Assembly (NCBI GenBank): GCA_012518795.1
Contig: JAAYRL010000024.1
Coordinates: 20,482 to 84,481, forward strand
Direction: 5' to 3'
Origin: Clostridiaceae bacterium
GTDB lineage: Bacteria; Bacillota; Clostridia; Saccharofermentanales; DTU023
DNA length: 64,000 nucleotides
Shown here: positions 46,283 to 55,430 of the stretch, piece by piece
Numbering within the stretch: position 1 is the first letter of the stretch
Layout of the letters: the number at the start of each line of letters is the position of its first letter
Made by a program: the position numbers and the translations under genes
The notes under the pieces: model-generated
The model's database searches: none
What the model was told of the DNA's origin: nothing
The model's input: the letters and a program-made list of their open reading frames with translations, nothing else

Positions 46283-46885
46283 ATGGAAATTATTTTAGCG
46301 ACTCATAATCAAGATAAAGTAAAAGAAATTTCAGCAATGCTGAGTTTACCGGGCATACAACTGTGCTCTATGTCAGACAAGGGATTTGATTTAGATGTAG
46401 ATGAAACCGGAATGACGTATTCGGAAAATGCTTTGATAAAAGCCCGTTACGCTTATGCTCAACTTGGCGGTTTGGTTTTAGCTGACGATTCCGGTCTTTC
46501 AATAGATTTATTGGATGGATATCCGGGAATTTATTCTGCGAGATTTGCCGGAGAGCATGCTTCATATCCTGAAAAAATACAATATATCTGGCAATTGCTT
46601 GCCGATTATCCGCAAGATCGATGGACGGCAGCTTTTCATTGTGCATTGGCATTTATTGATGATCAGGGAAAAGAATATTTATTTTCAGGAGAATGCAGAG
46701 GAAAGATTATTTCTGAAATGCGTGGTGAACACGGTTTCGGTTATGATCCGGTGTTTTATATGGCTGAGTATCAAATGACAACAGCAGAAATGGATCCTAA
46801 GCTAAAGAATAAAATAAGTCATCGTGCATTGGCTTTTGCAAAATTTAATGATTTCTTACAAAAACAATATTCGGGAGAATTATGA
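46283..46885 (+). CDS. rdgB: XTP/dITP diphosphatase (RdgB/HAM1)
   Basis: Removes non-canonical purine triphosphates. Seen: LATHNQDKVKEI, ETGMTYSENALIKA, LADDSGL, YPGIYSARFAG, GFGYDPVF and the C-terminal KNKISHRALA. 200 residues from ATG 46283; a longer frame from 46265 adds residues with no family support. It overlaps the ACT gene by 4 bp (ATGA). Confidence 0.96.
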   Translation: MEIILATHNQDKVKEISAMLSLPGIQLCSMSDKGFDLDVDETGMTYSENALIKARYAYAQLGGLVLADDSGLSIDLLDGYPGIYSARFAGEHASYPEKIQYIWQLLADYPQDRWTAAFHCALAFIDDQGKEYLFSGECRGKIISEMRGEHGFGYDPVFYMAEYQMTTAEMDPKLKNKISHRALAFAKFNDFLQKQYSGEL

Positions 46886-47331
46886 CTAATAAAAATCGAG
46901 AAAAGTTTTATTTGATTGAGAAAAATGCTTGTCCTGAAGTTTTTCGTAAAGTAATTAAAGTTAAAGACGGCATCCGTAAAAAATATTATCCGTCTATTAA
47001 CCAGGCAGTAAAAGAAGTTGGGATCTCACGTAGTGCTTATTATAAATATCATAAATCAGTTTACACATATCAAGGTTCAGATTTAGATTCAATTGATATT
47101 TTTAATATTATAAGTGAAATAGACTTGGTTTCTCCACTTGATGTATTATTGATTTTCGACGAAAATTCTGCAAAAATCATCAGTATTCAGCAGTCTCCGG
47201 TAACTAGGGGGATGAGTACAATTCAAATAATTTGTCGTAATTTATTTAAGTCTAGAGCCGATAAAATAATTCAAAGTCTGCAAAAGATTAATGGGATTAT
47301 TCAAGTTAATCATAATGCGATTCGCGGCTGA
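46882..47331 (+). CDS. UPF0735 ACT-domain protein (PheB-like)
   Basis: Seen: an N-terminal helix-turn-helix-like part (KFYLIEKNACPEVFRKVIKV, then VKEVGISRSAYYKYHKSV), and a C-terminal region that should be an ACT domain but matches only loosely. Family knowledge: Firmicutes UPF0735/PheB proteins are proposed amino-acid-sensing regulators near phenylalanine or threonine genes. Here it is coupled to rdgB instead. The ACT half is unusually diverged, so ligand binding is doubtful. Confidence 0.8.
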   Translation: MTNKNREKFYLIEKNACPEVFRKVIKVKDGIRKKYYPSINQAVKEVGISRSAYYKYHKSVYTYQGSDLDSIDIFNIISEIDLVSPLDVLLIFDENSAKIISIQQSPVTRGMSTIQIICRNLFKSRADKIIQSLQKINGIIQVNHNAIRG

Positions 47332-47408
47332 CATTTTTGATGATTTTTATGTGACAATCGTTATTTACTATGCTAATCTTAAATTAATGGATTAATAAAG
47401 GTTATTAA

Positions 47409-48314
47409 ATGAATTTTAAGATAATAATAGAATCGTTTAAATTTTATAAATTGAAGTCGGATAAAGCGGTAAAGCTTTGGCTGGTTTTGATTATCTTAAT
47501 CAGATCTGCTGTTACAATGTTGCCAATTGGTGATCGCAATTTTGTATTTATGTCATATTATTTAACCGGTGAGTTCTTCGAGACCGGGAAAATAGTTTTA
47601 CCGACAACCGGCAATCTGATCATATTCGGCTTATATAGTATTGGAACATTTTTAGCAATTTGTATCGGTCTAATTTATGCTGAAGTTTTCATTTTAGAAA
47701 ACGAATCAAAGAGAACAGATAGGATTCGTTTAAGTTCTAATGATATTTTTATGGTTCCGGTTAAAAAAATTGGTAAAGGCGAAAGATTTCAAGACATTGA
47801 TCAATTGACCGAATATGTCAAAAAAACATTTTTACCCTCCGACTTTAAACGTTTTGCCGATAATAAAGATAAGCCTAAACAAAAGTTACCTTATGTCAGA
47901 ACGGCTCTCAAGGATTTATTACGATTCATACCTGGTCTTTTGCTCCTGATTCTTCTACTGCTCATAGTCTTATTAATTTCTTCAACTTTAATAATGATTC
48001 CATTTATTATTGTTTTATTTATTTTACTGTTTACTCCTTTGAATTATATGTACACAAAAAATAAATTAGCACGCTCTATGGAACTTAGTTATGCTCAGAC
48101 TAAAGGGGCAAAATTAACGATGTTTGTCAGTTTCGCTATTCTAAATATAATTTTAAATTTTGTCATAACTTTATTTCAATTAATGCTGTCAGATTATCAT
48201 TATAGCTATTTGGTTATTGAAGCAGTTATTTATACATTCCGTGTATTATCAACGGCAAGACTATACAGTTTGTTTTATCAAATGTTAGCATTACGCCAAC
48301 CATACACGGTTTAA
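47409..48314 (+). CDS. Multi-pass membrane protein of unknown function
   Basis: Not recognised as a named family. Seen: 301 residues with hydrophobic segments near residues 20-40, 68-95, 170-195, 195-215 and 235-260, the central one a long Leu/Ile run (LLLILLLLIVLLI). A charged cytoplasmic-like loop lies near residues 95-160. The pattern of paired helices with a hydrophilic loop resembles DUF975-like membrane proteins, but this is a guess. It has a plausible start but no strong ribosome binding site. It lies 19 bp ahead of prfB. Confidence 0.6.
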   Translation: MNFKIIIESFKFYKLKSDKAVKLWLVLIILIRSAVTMLPIGDRNFVFMSYYLTGEFFETGKIVLPTTGNLIIFGLYSIGTFLAICIGLIYAEVFILENESKRTDRIRLSSNDIFMVPVKKIGKGERFQDIDQLTEYVKKTFLPSDFKRFADNKDKPKQKLPYVRTALKDLLRFIPGLLLLILLLLIVLLISSTLIMIPFIIVLFILLFTPLNYMYTKNKLARSMELSYAQTKGAKLTMFVSFAILNIILNFVITLFQLMLSDYHYSYLVIEAVIYTFRVLSTARLYSLFYQMLALRQPYTV

Positions 48315-48333
48315 TTACCAAATTGGAGATTTT

Positions 48334-49452
48334 ATGGTTGAACTGGAACAACTACAACTGGAATTATCAAAAGAGAATGAGCCGTTGCAATTATTACGCG
48401 AATCTTTGCATCTTAATGAAGCAAGCAAGCGTATCTCAGAGCTTGAATTGCATTCTTCTGAACCCGGATTTTGGGATGACATTGAGCATGCTCAGAAAAT
48501 TCAACAAGAAATTACTGCTTTAAAAAGAAAACAAAACAGATTTAATACAACTGCAGAAATCCTGGAAAATTTACAGGTGTTATGCGAGTTGGGAATTTTG
48601 GAAGAAGATAAATCGGTTCAGGATGAAATTGAACAAGGTTATGAATTATACAAGCAGCAATTTGAACAATTGAAAATGGAAACCTTATTTAAAGGCGAAC
48701 ACGATAATTTTAATGCAATTATGACTTTGCATCCCGGTGCAGGTGGTACTGAAGCTCAGGATTGGACGCAAATGCTTTTTCGCATGTATTCGCGTTGGGC
48801 TGAACAACATGATTACAGTTTAGATATTTTAGATTATTTAGACGGTGATGAAGCAGGTATTAAAAGTGTCAGTTTTAGAATTTCTGGTGAGAATGCTTAC
48901 GGTTATTTGAAATCGGAAGCAGGTGTGCATCGTTTAGTTAGAGTATCACCCTTTGATTCTTCCGGGAGAAGACACACTTCATTTGCATCGGTTGAAGTTA
49001 TTCCGGAATTAGATGATTCAATTGAAGTCAATATAGATCCTGATGATTTAAGAATCGATTATTATAGAGCTTCCGGCGCAGGAGGACAACATGTTAATAA
49101 AACTTCATCCGCGGTGAGAATTACTCATATACCTACAGGTGTGGTAGTTTCTTGCCAATCTGAACGTTCGCAGAAGCAGAATAGAGACACTGCAATGAAT
49201 ATGCTGAAATCCAAGCTTTTCACCTTAGCCCTCCAGGCACAGACAGAAAGAATTGAAGACTTAAAAGGCGATCAATTGGAAATCGGTTGGGGCAGTCAAA
49301 TTCGCTCATACGTATTTATGCCTTATACGAAAGTTAAAGATCATCGTACTGAATATGAAATGGGCGATGTCGGAGCAGTAATGGATGGTGATCTTGACGG
49401 GTTTATCAATGCATATTTAATTGAACAATCTAAAAAACAACCAATGGAATAA
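48334..49452 (+). CDS. prfB: Peptide chain release factor 2, without programmed frameshift
   Basis: Releases peptides at UGA and UAA. Seen: SPF tripeptide in RVSPFDSSGRRHTSF (UGA/UAA recognition), GGQ in ASGAGGQHVNK, and an N-terminal coiled domain. 372 residues in one frame. The usual CTTTGA slippage site after about 25 codons is replaced by sense codons (region reads GAATCTTTGCATCTT), so no autoregulatory frameshift is present. The ATG follows GGAGA. Confidence 0.97.
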   Translation: MVELEQLQLELSKENEPLQLLRESLHLNEASKRISELELHSSEPGFWDDIEHAQKIQQEITALKRKQNRFNTTAEILENLQVLCELGILEEDKSVQDEIEQGYELYKQQFEQLKMETLFKGEHDNFNAIMTLHPGAGGTEAQDWTQMLFRMYSRWAEQHDYSLDILDYLDGDEAGIKSVSFRISGENAYGYLKSEAGVHRLVRVSPFDSSGRRHTSFASVEVIPELDDSIEVNIDPDDLRIDYYRASGAGGQHVNKTSSAVRITHIPTGVVVSCQSERSQKQNRDTAMNMLKSKLFTLALQAQTERIEDLKGDQLEIGWGSQIRSYVFMPYTKVKDHRTEYEMGDVGAVMDGDLDGFINAYLIEQSKKQPME

Positions 49453-49531
49453 GGAATATAATTATTTTATCAATGTATATTTTATTAAATAAGCAAAATG
49501 AAATTTAGTCTAATCATTTAAGGAGATGAAT

Positions 49532-51094
49532 GTGATCAAGAAAAGAGCATTAATCAGTGTTTCAGATAAGACCGGTCTGGCAGATTTAGCACAAAGTTTA
49601 CTTAAGTTAGATTATGAAATAATTTCTACCGGGGGCACGGCAAAATTTTTACAAGATCATGATTTAGCCGTAACTGCTGTAGAAGAAATTACCGGTTTTC
49701 CCGAATGTTTTGATGGCAGAGTCAAAACATTACATCCGAAAATTCATGGTGGTTTATTAGCACGCAGAGATTTGGAAGACCATATGCAATCTGCTATAGA
49801 ACTTGAAATTCCAATGATTGATCTGGTTGTTGTCAATTTATATCCTTTTGCCGAAACAATGCTTCAGCAAGGTGAAAATTCAACTACATGTATTGAACAG
49901 ATAGATATTGGCGGACCTGCAATGTTGAGATCAGCTGCCAAAAATTATGATTCAGTAGTAGTTGTAACTGATGTTGCGGATTATCAAGGCATAATTTCTG
50001 AACTGGAAGCACAAGGTGAAGTTTCAGCTGAAAGCAGGTTAAGATTAGCTGCTAAAGTTTTTGCTCAAACAGCTTATTATGACAGTTTGATAGCTGAATA
50101 TCTAAAAAGCAAACTGGAAATTCAAGGCTCAGATTTAATTAGTGATAATTCAAATTTAACGTTATCTTATTTTAAAGTTTCTGATTTAAGATATGGTGAA
50201 AATCCTGCCCAAAAAGCGACTGTATACAGTAAAGCAATACCTGTTGAGAATAGTTTAGTTGCAGCAAAACAATTACACGGTAAAGAACTATCCTACAATA
50301 ACTATGCGGATACAGATGCGGCAATGTCAATAGTCAAAGAATTTTCCAGACCGACAGTTGTTGCGGTAAAACATAGCAATCCTTGTGGTATAGCATCAGC
50401 GGACTCGATTGAAGAGGCTTGGAGGAAAGCTTATCAAGCTGACCCTGTTTCAATATTCGGCGGTATAGTTGTGCAAAATCGACCGGTGAGCAAAAGTGAA
50501 GCAGAAGAGATGGCGAAAATATTTTTGGAAGTTATCTTGGCTCCGGCATTTGAACCGGAAGCATTGGAAGTTTTAATGAGCAAGAAAAATATTCGCTTGC
50601 TGGAATTACCAGGTTTAGCTGAGCCATATCCGGCAGATACACAAATGATAAAAGAAATATACGGCGGCATTTTGTTGCAAGATTATGATCAAAAACCGAT
50701 TGAAAGTGAAGATCATCAAGTTGTGACGAATGTCAAACCGGAGCAAGCAGATTTGCAGGATTATTATTTTGCAATGAAAGTAGTAAAACACGTAAAATCA
50801 AATGCAATTGTTTTAGTTAAAAACGAACAGACTGTCGGAATAGGTCCGGGTCAGCCCAATCGCATAACTTCAGCGAATATTGCAATTAAACAAGCCGGCG
50901 AGTCAGCTGCCGGTTCAATTTTGGGTTCAGATGCTTTCTTCCCTTTTGCAGATACGGTAGAAGCTGCTTATAAAGCAGGAGTTAAAGGAATCATTCAGCC
51001 GGGAGGTTCGCTAAGAGACCAGGATTCAATTGATTTTTGTAATCAACATAATATACCGATGATTTTTACCGGAGCAAGACACTTTAAACATTGA
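49532..51094 (+). CDS. purH: Bifunctional AICAR formyltransferase/IMP cyclohydrolase PurH
   Basis: Last two steps of IMP synthesis. Seen: an N-terminal MGS-like IMP cyclohydrolase domain (ISVSDKTG, GGTAKFL, GRVKTLHPKIHGGLL), and the transformylase domain with RYGENPAQKA, VAVKHSNPCGIAS and IGPGQPNRITS. 520 residues. GTG at 49532 is preferred: AGGAG ends six bases before it, whereas ATG 49526 touches that site. It is not in a purine operon. Confidence 0.97.
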   Translation: MIKKRALISVSDKTGLADLAQSLLKLDYEIISTGGTAKFLQDHDLAVTAVEEITGFPECFDGRVKTLHPKIHGGLLARRDLEDHMQSAIELEIPMIDLVVVNLYPFAETMLQQGENSTTCIEQIDIGGPAMLRSAAKNYDSVVVVTDVADYQGIISELEAQGEVSAESRLRLAAKVFAQTAYYDSLIAEYLKSKLEIQGSDLISDNSNLTLSYFKVSDLRYGENPAQKATVYSKAIPVENSLVAAKQLHGKELSYNNYADTDAAMSIVKEFSRPTVVAVKHSNPCGIASADSIEEAWRKAYQADPVSIFGGIVVQNRPVSKSEAEEMAKIFLEVILAPAFEPEALEVLMSKKNIRLLELPGLAEPYPADTQMIKEIYGGILLQDYDQKPIESEDHQVVTNVKPEQADLQDYYFAMKVVKHVKSNAIVLVKNEQTVGIGPGQPNRITSANIAIKQAGESAAGSILGSDAFFPFADTVEAAYKAGVKGIIQPGGSLRDQDSIDFCNQHNIPMIFTGARHFKH

Positions 51095-51128
51095 TAAAAT
51101 CAATATTACGAAAGAGGTTAAAGTTTAC

Positions 51129-52436
51129 TTGGCTAATAAAATAAAAATAGCAATTTACGGAGGATCGTTCGATCCGTTTCATAATGGACATAAAAATGTT
51201 CTTGAAGGTTTGCTTAAGTTAAATAAATTCGATCAGATTATTGTTATGCCCTTGGGCATGGCACCACATAAAGATAAATATATGACTCCATCCGGTTATC
51301 GTTATGAAATGACGCGATTAGGTATCAGTGACTTACCGGGACTAAACCTTAGTGACTATGAAATTAATCGCCCGGGTCAATATTCATATACAGTTGATAC
51401 AATTGATTATTATAAGCAAAAAATTTATAACGATTATATCAATGAAGAATTAAAGAAATTGAGTAAACAAAGAGTTCCCAGAGGCAAGAAAACTAAATAT
51501 AAAATAGATTCTGTCAGCTTGAAAAACTTGAAAAATATCAAAGTGAAAATATCTTTGGTCCACGGTTCAGATGCTTTAGACACAATTGAAAGTTGGTATG
51601 AACCGGAAAAAATCATGAAAAAAGCCAAATTATTGATTTGTCGCAGAGGATCAGATGATTTTAAACATATGAATGAAAGAGCTGAATATTTAAGAATTAA
51701 ATATAATGCAAATATTGATTTTTTTCAGATAGAAGAAACCGACATTTCATCAAGCGAATTACGTGAAAAACTTAAGTTGGACAAAAAACAAAAAAATAAA
51801 ATGCCGTTAGCAGTGTCGAAATATATCAAAAATAATAAAATTTATGTTCTTCATGATGAAATGGCACAATTGAACCGGGAACAATTAACGCAGCTGGCTA
51901 TATATGAAAAAGAAGTGCGAAGAAATGTATCGCGTTCCAGACTCAACCATTCTTTAAATGTTATGCAATATGCGGTTCATCTCGCGACAATGCATAATTA
52001 TGATTTGATGAAAGCAGCAGTGACCGGAATTTTACATGATATAGCAAAATCAATGAATATTGAAAAGCAATATCGTTTTGCAAAAAAATCAGGAAAATTG
52101 AGTCCGCTTAACAAAAATATTGCTCATGGTCCTGCCGGTGCTTGGTATATCCATCGTTATTTAGGCATTACCGATCGCGAAATTCTGGATGCATTGATTT
52201 TCCATACAACATCAAGAAAAAACATGACAAAATTAGATCAAATTATTTATCTGGCAGATAAATTAGAATATGGCAGACCGTTTGAAAGGTTAGATGAGAT
52301 CAGGGAATTAGCAGATACGGATTTAAATTCTGCAATGAAACTATGTTTGGAAGAAGTCAGATTATCGTTAATACGACGCTCGAAAAAAGGACATCCGGCG
52401 ACAAAAGCCGCTACAAAATATCTTAATAATTTTTAA
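51129..52436 (+). CDS. nadD: Fusion of nicotinate-nucleotide adenylyltransferase (NadD) and YqeK HD hydrolase
   Basis: Seen: residues 1-240 form NadD, with IAIYGGSFDPFHNGHKN, the ISSSELR motif and VHGSDAL. An extra Lys-rich insertion of about 40 residues lies near 100-145. Residues 260-435 form a YqeK-type HD domain with LNHSLNVMQYAVHLA, GILHDIAKSM and IIYLADKLEYGRP. Family knowledge: NadD makes NaAD; YqeK hydrolyses diadenosine tetraphosphate. The two genes are commonly adjacent in Firmicutes. Starts at TTG behind AAGAGG. rsfS follows. Confidence 0.95.
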   Translation: MANKIKIAIYGGSFDPFHNGHKNVLEGLLKLNKFDQIIVMPLGMAPHKDKYMTPSGYRYEMTRLGISDLPGLNLSDYEINRPGQYSYTVDTIDYYKQKIYNDYINEELKKLSKQRVPRGKKTKYKIDSVSLKNLKNIKVKISLVHGSDALDTIESWYEPEKIMKKAKLLICRRGSDDFKHMNERAEYLRIKYNANIDFFQIEETDISSSELREKLKLDKKQKNKMPLAVSKYIKNNKIYVLHDEMAQLNREQLTQLAIYEKEVRRNVSRSRLNHSLNVMQYAVHLATMHNYDLMKAAVTGILHDIAKSMNIEKQYRFAKKSGKLSPLNKNIAHGPAGAWYIHRYLGITDREILDALIFHTTSRKNMTKLDQIIYLADKLEYGRPFERLDEIRELADTDLNSAMKLCLEEVRLSLIRRSKKGHPATKAATKYLNNF

Positions 52437-52450
52437 TTTTGGAGGTTGAA

Positions 52451-52819
52451 TTGGATATTGAACGTTTAAAAGATGATATTGTCATGGTGTTAGAGGATAA
52501 AAAAGCTCTGGATATTGAAGTGCTTAAAGTTGCTGAAAAAACAATGCTTGCAGAATACTTCATTATTGCCAGTGGTAGTTCAAACACGCAAGTTAAAGCT
52601 TTAGTAGATGATGTGCTGTTTGAAATTTCTGAAAAGTATAATATAAAGCCACATCAAGTAGAAAATGATTCCGGTAACCGATGGAATGTCTTGGATTATC
52701 GAGATATTGTTGTTCATATTTTTTACCACGAGGAGCGCGAATTTTATCAATTAGAAAAACTTTGGCATGGACCTTTATCGGTAGATGTTGTGGATGAAAT
52801 TAATAATAGTAATAAATAA
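52451..52819 (+). CDS. rsfS: Ribosomal silencing factor RsfS
   Basis: Seen: the RsfS fold with AEYFIIASGSSNTQVKALVDDV, ENDSGNRWNVLDYRDIVVHIF and EEREFYQLEKLW. Binds ribosomal protein uL14 and blocks subunit joining when nutrients are short. TTG at 52451 is chosen because GGAGG (52441-52445) is five bases upstream; the TTG at 52439 lies before it. It follows nadD-yqeK by 14 bp, as in many Firmicutes. Confidence 0.94.
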   Translation: MDIERLKDDIVMVLEDKKALDIEVLKVAEKTMLAEYFIIASGSSNTQVKALVDDVLFEISEKYNIKPHQVENDSGNRWNVLDYRDIVVHIFYHEEREFYQLEKLWHGPLSVDVVDEINNSNK

Positions 52820-52839
52820 TAAGAATATCCTTATTTTTT
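52818..52839 (+). terminator. Short putative terminator after rsfS
   Basis: AATAAG (52818-52823) and CTTATT (52830-52835) with a 6-nt loop run into a T-rich tract. The stem is weak, mostly A-T. Confidence 0.4.
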
Positions 52840-53005
52840 CTATTTTTACCATTTTTTATCAGCGTTTACAAATAAAACAAGTAAATTTAATTTGCTGATG
52901 GTTTAAACTGAACTTAGGTTTGGCTCTGCTAAATAAAAACCAAGAAGTGACTCTTCTATTTTGTTTTAGGTTAAGAGAACAAACAGAGTATTGTGGAGGT
53001 GACTG

Positions 53006-53779
53006 ATGAACCGTCAACGTAAAATGAAAACACTTGTTTTTGTTATTTGTCTAATACTGCTTTTCGGTTTTTATAAATTTATCGCTCAGCCTAAACTGAA
53101 ATTATCACCCTTGAAAAATAATGAAAATAATTCTTCTGAAAATAATCTATCTGAGCAGGATGCTTTTAATAATGATACTTCGGTAAATTATACTGGACAA
53201 ATTATAAATAGTAGTAAAACGGTCGTTAAACGAGATGATATTTCCAACCCGAATTCCGGGCAACCGCCGGAATCTCAACAACTAAAGTCAAATGATCATG
53301 AATCAGATTCTTTAACTTTTCCGGTTCATATAATGGGGTCTGTTAAGTCTCCTGGAGTTTATCAAGTAAATGCAGGCATGATAATTCAAGATGTTATAGA
53401 ATTATCCGGCGGTTTAAATTCTGACGCCGATTTATTATTGATCAATCTTGCAGAACCGGTTCAGGCAAACACGAAAATATATATTCCTAATAAAGAAGAA
53501 ATAGAGCAAGATTTAATTAGATATGAGATGACGATCAATTCTAAGACAAATTCTTTGAATGGTAAATCCTTAATAGAAAAATCAGACAAAGTAAATCTCA
53601 ACACTGCGGATTTTGAATTGCTGCAAACTTTAACCGGTATAGGTCCGGTCAAGGCACAAGCCATTTTGGATTTTAGAGAAGAAAATGGAGCTTTTCAAAT
53701 GATTGAAGATATTATGGCGGTACCCGGAATTAAGGAAGCCGGCTTCGCCAAAATAAAAGATCAGATAGTTGTCAATTGA
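53006..53779 (+). CDS. comEA: Competence protein ComEA: SLBB and helix-hairpin-helix DNA-binding protein
   Basis: Seen: an N-terminal membrane anchor, a Ser/Asn-rich linker, an SLBB domain (VHIMGSVKSPGVYQV, then DVIELSGGLNSDADL), and a C-terminal double HhH domain (VNLNTADFELLQTLTGIGPVKAQAILDFRE, then FQMIEDIMAVPGI). Family knowledge: binds double-stranded DNA at the cell surface during transformation. No comEC follows. Start ATG follows GGAGG. Confidence 0.93.
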   Translation: MNRQRKMKTLVFVICLILLFGFYKFIAQPKLKLSPLKNNENNSSENNLSEQDAFNNDTSVNYTGQIINSSKTVVKRDDISNPNSGQPPESQQLKSNDHESDSLTFPVHIMGSVKSPGVYQVNAGMIIQDVIELSGGLNSDADLLLINLAEPVQANTKIYIPNKEEIEQDLIRYEMTINSKTNSLNGKSLIEKSDKVNLNTADFELLQTLTGIGPVKAQAILDFREENGAFQMIEDIMAVPGIKEAGFAKIKDQIVVN

Positions 53780-53855
53780 TCAGGCCATGTTTTGTCAAAA
53801 AGTTTCTACAATGCTAAAATAATTAAAATTATTCAGAACGCGGGGTAGGAAAACA

Positions 53856-54686
53856 ATGAGTGTTGCAGATAAATTATTTATTGAAAATTGTCGTTTGATT
53901 TTAGACCATGGTTTTGATCAAACCGGGGAAGAAGTAAGACCTCATTGGGAGGATGGTACTCCGGCATATACCAAAAAGTCTTTCGGTATTGTTAATCGTT
54001 ATGATCTGAGTCAGGAATTTCCTTTGTTAACTTTAAGACCGATTAATTATCGAGCTGCGATTGATGAGATTTTATGGATTTGGCAAAAAAAATCCAATAA
54101 CATCAATGATTTGAATAGCAAAATTTGGGATCAATGGGCACGGGAAGATAATACAATCGGTAAAGCTTATGGCTATCAGATGCAAGTAAAACATAAATAT
54201 AAAGAAGGCATGTTTGATCAAGTTGATCGTGTCCTGTTCGACTTGAAGAACAATCCGTCTTCGCGTCGCATTTTAACCTCAATGTATAATTTTGATGATT
54301 TACACGATATGGCTTTATATCCCTGTGCCTATAGTATGACTTTCAATGTCACGAATAATAAGCTTAATGCAATTCTCAATCAAAGATCTCAAGATATGTT
54401 GGTTGCAAACAATTGGAATGTGGTTCAATACTCAATTTTAATCCATATGTTTGCCCAAGTAAGTGGCCTCGAGGTCGGTGAATTTATCCATGTAATATCT
54501 GATGCCCATATATATGACAGGCATTTTTCAATAGTTGAGGAATTAATATCCCGACAATCTTATCCTGCACCAAGCTTAAAAATGAATAAAAATGTTAAAG
54601 ATTTTTATGAATTTACAGTTGATGATTTTACATTCGAAAATTATCAACATGGTCCCGCAGTAAAACGAATTCCGGTAGCAATCTAG
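53856..54686 (+). CDS. thyA: Thymidylate synthase
   Basis: Methylates dUMP with methylene-tetrahydrofolate. Seen: the catalytic Cys in LYPCAYSMTF, dUMP-phosphate arginines in SSRRILTSMYN, and QRSQDMLVANNWNVVQYSIL. 276 residues. The segment after QRSQD differs from the classical LGxPFN but matches a known ThyA variant group. folA follows after 144 bp, and dut lies at 19.6 kb. Confidence 0.95.
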   Translation: MSVADKLFIENCRLILDHGFDQTGEEVRPHWEDGTPAYTKKSFGIVNRYDLSQEFPLLTLRPINYRAAIDEILWIWQKKSNNINDLNSKIWDQWAREDNTIGKAYGYQMQVKHKYKEGMFDQVDRVLFDLKNNPSSRRILTSMYNFDDLHDMALYPCAYSMTFNVTNNKLNAILNQRSQDMLVANNWNVVQYSILIHMFAQVSGLEVGEFIHVISDAHIYDRHFSIVEELISRQSYPAPSLKMNKNVKDFYEFTVDDFTFENYQHGPAVKRIPVAI

Positions 54687-54730
54687 CATTTTAGCAAATA
54701 AATCTTGCATTTTAATTGTAAAATATAGCA

Positions 54731-54807
54731 TTATAACAATTAGATTTTGTTATAATAATATATAGTTTTACAATTCGTTGAGAAATAATGTTAGGAAATT
54801 GTTATAA
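54731..54807. promoter_or_regulatory. Inverted repeat and extra half-site between thyA and folA
   Basis: TTATAACAA (54731-54739) and TTGTTATAA (54747-54755) are a perfect 9-bp dyad with a 7-nt centre; TTGTTATAA recurs at 54799-54807, about 24 bp before the folA ATG. Possible repressor sites or a weak terminator. Confidence 0.4.
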
Positions 54808-54830
54808 GTAAATTAATTTAAGGAAAATAA

Positions 54831-55355
54831 ATGATAGCAATTGTTAATACTGATCCTAAGTGGGGAATAGGCAAAGCGGGTGCATTGCAAGTTCATATTT
54901 CACAAGATTTGCAGAGATTTAAAAAGATGACCGTAGGTAAAGTTATTATATATGGATCGAAGACCATGCAAACTTATCCGCAAGGTAAACCTCTACCAAA
55001 TAGGATTAATATTATTTTAACGCGTAATCCTCAACCGGAGATGGCCGGATCATATTTAGCCGATTCAATTGATAATTTATTGGAAATAATTGAAGATTTA
55101 AAAAACACTTATGATTATCAAGATAATGATTTTATTGTCGTAGGAGGGGCAAGTATTTATAAATTGTTATTGCCGTTTTGTACAGAATGTCATGTGACGA
55201 GAATCGATCAGGAATTGCCGGCAGATAGTTTTTTTCCTAACTTAGATTCGGATGATGAGTGGCAACTGGTTACTCAATCCGATTGGCAAAAGGATACAAA
55301 AAACAATTTACAGTTTTGCTATTTACATTATCAAAGAATAAATAAAACAAATTAA
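54831..55355 (+). CDS. folA: Dihydrofolate reductase
   Basis: Regenerates tetrahydrofolate used up by ThyA. Seen: the N-terminal IAIVNTDPKWGIGKAGAL, DLQRFKKMTVGKVIIYGSKTM, ILTRNP and VVGGASIYKLLLPF. 174 residues. Start ATG has AAGGA upstream. Forms a functional pair with thyA, though each may have its own promoter. Confidence 0.96.
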   Translation: MIAIVNTDPKWGIGKAGALQVHISQDLQRFKKMTVGKVIIYGSKTMQTYPQGKPLPNRINIILTRNPQPEMAGSYLADSIDNLLEIIEDLKNTYDYQDNDFIVVGGASIYKLLLPFCTECHVTRIDQELPADSFFPNLDSDDEWQLVTQSDWQKDTKNNLQFCYLHYQRINKTN

Positions 55356-55430
55356 CGCCAAATATAAAATCAAATAATTAGAGTTTTATATTTGTTAACT
55401 AAATAAATAATATAACTATCGGAGAAAATA

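Noticed and set aside
49453..49531. Purine riboswitch before purH
   Set aside because: The gap is only 79 bp and shows no conserved aptamer-like core.
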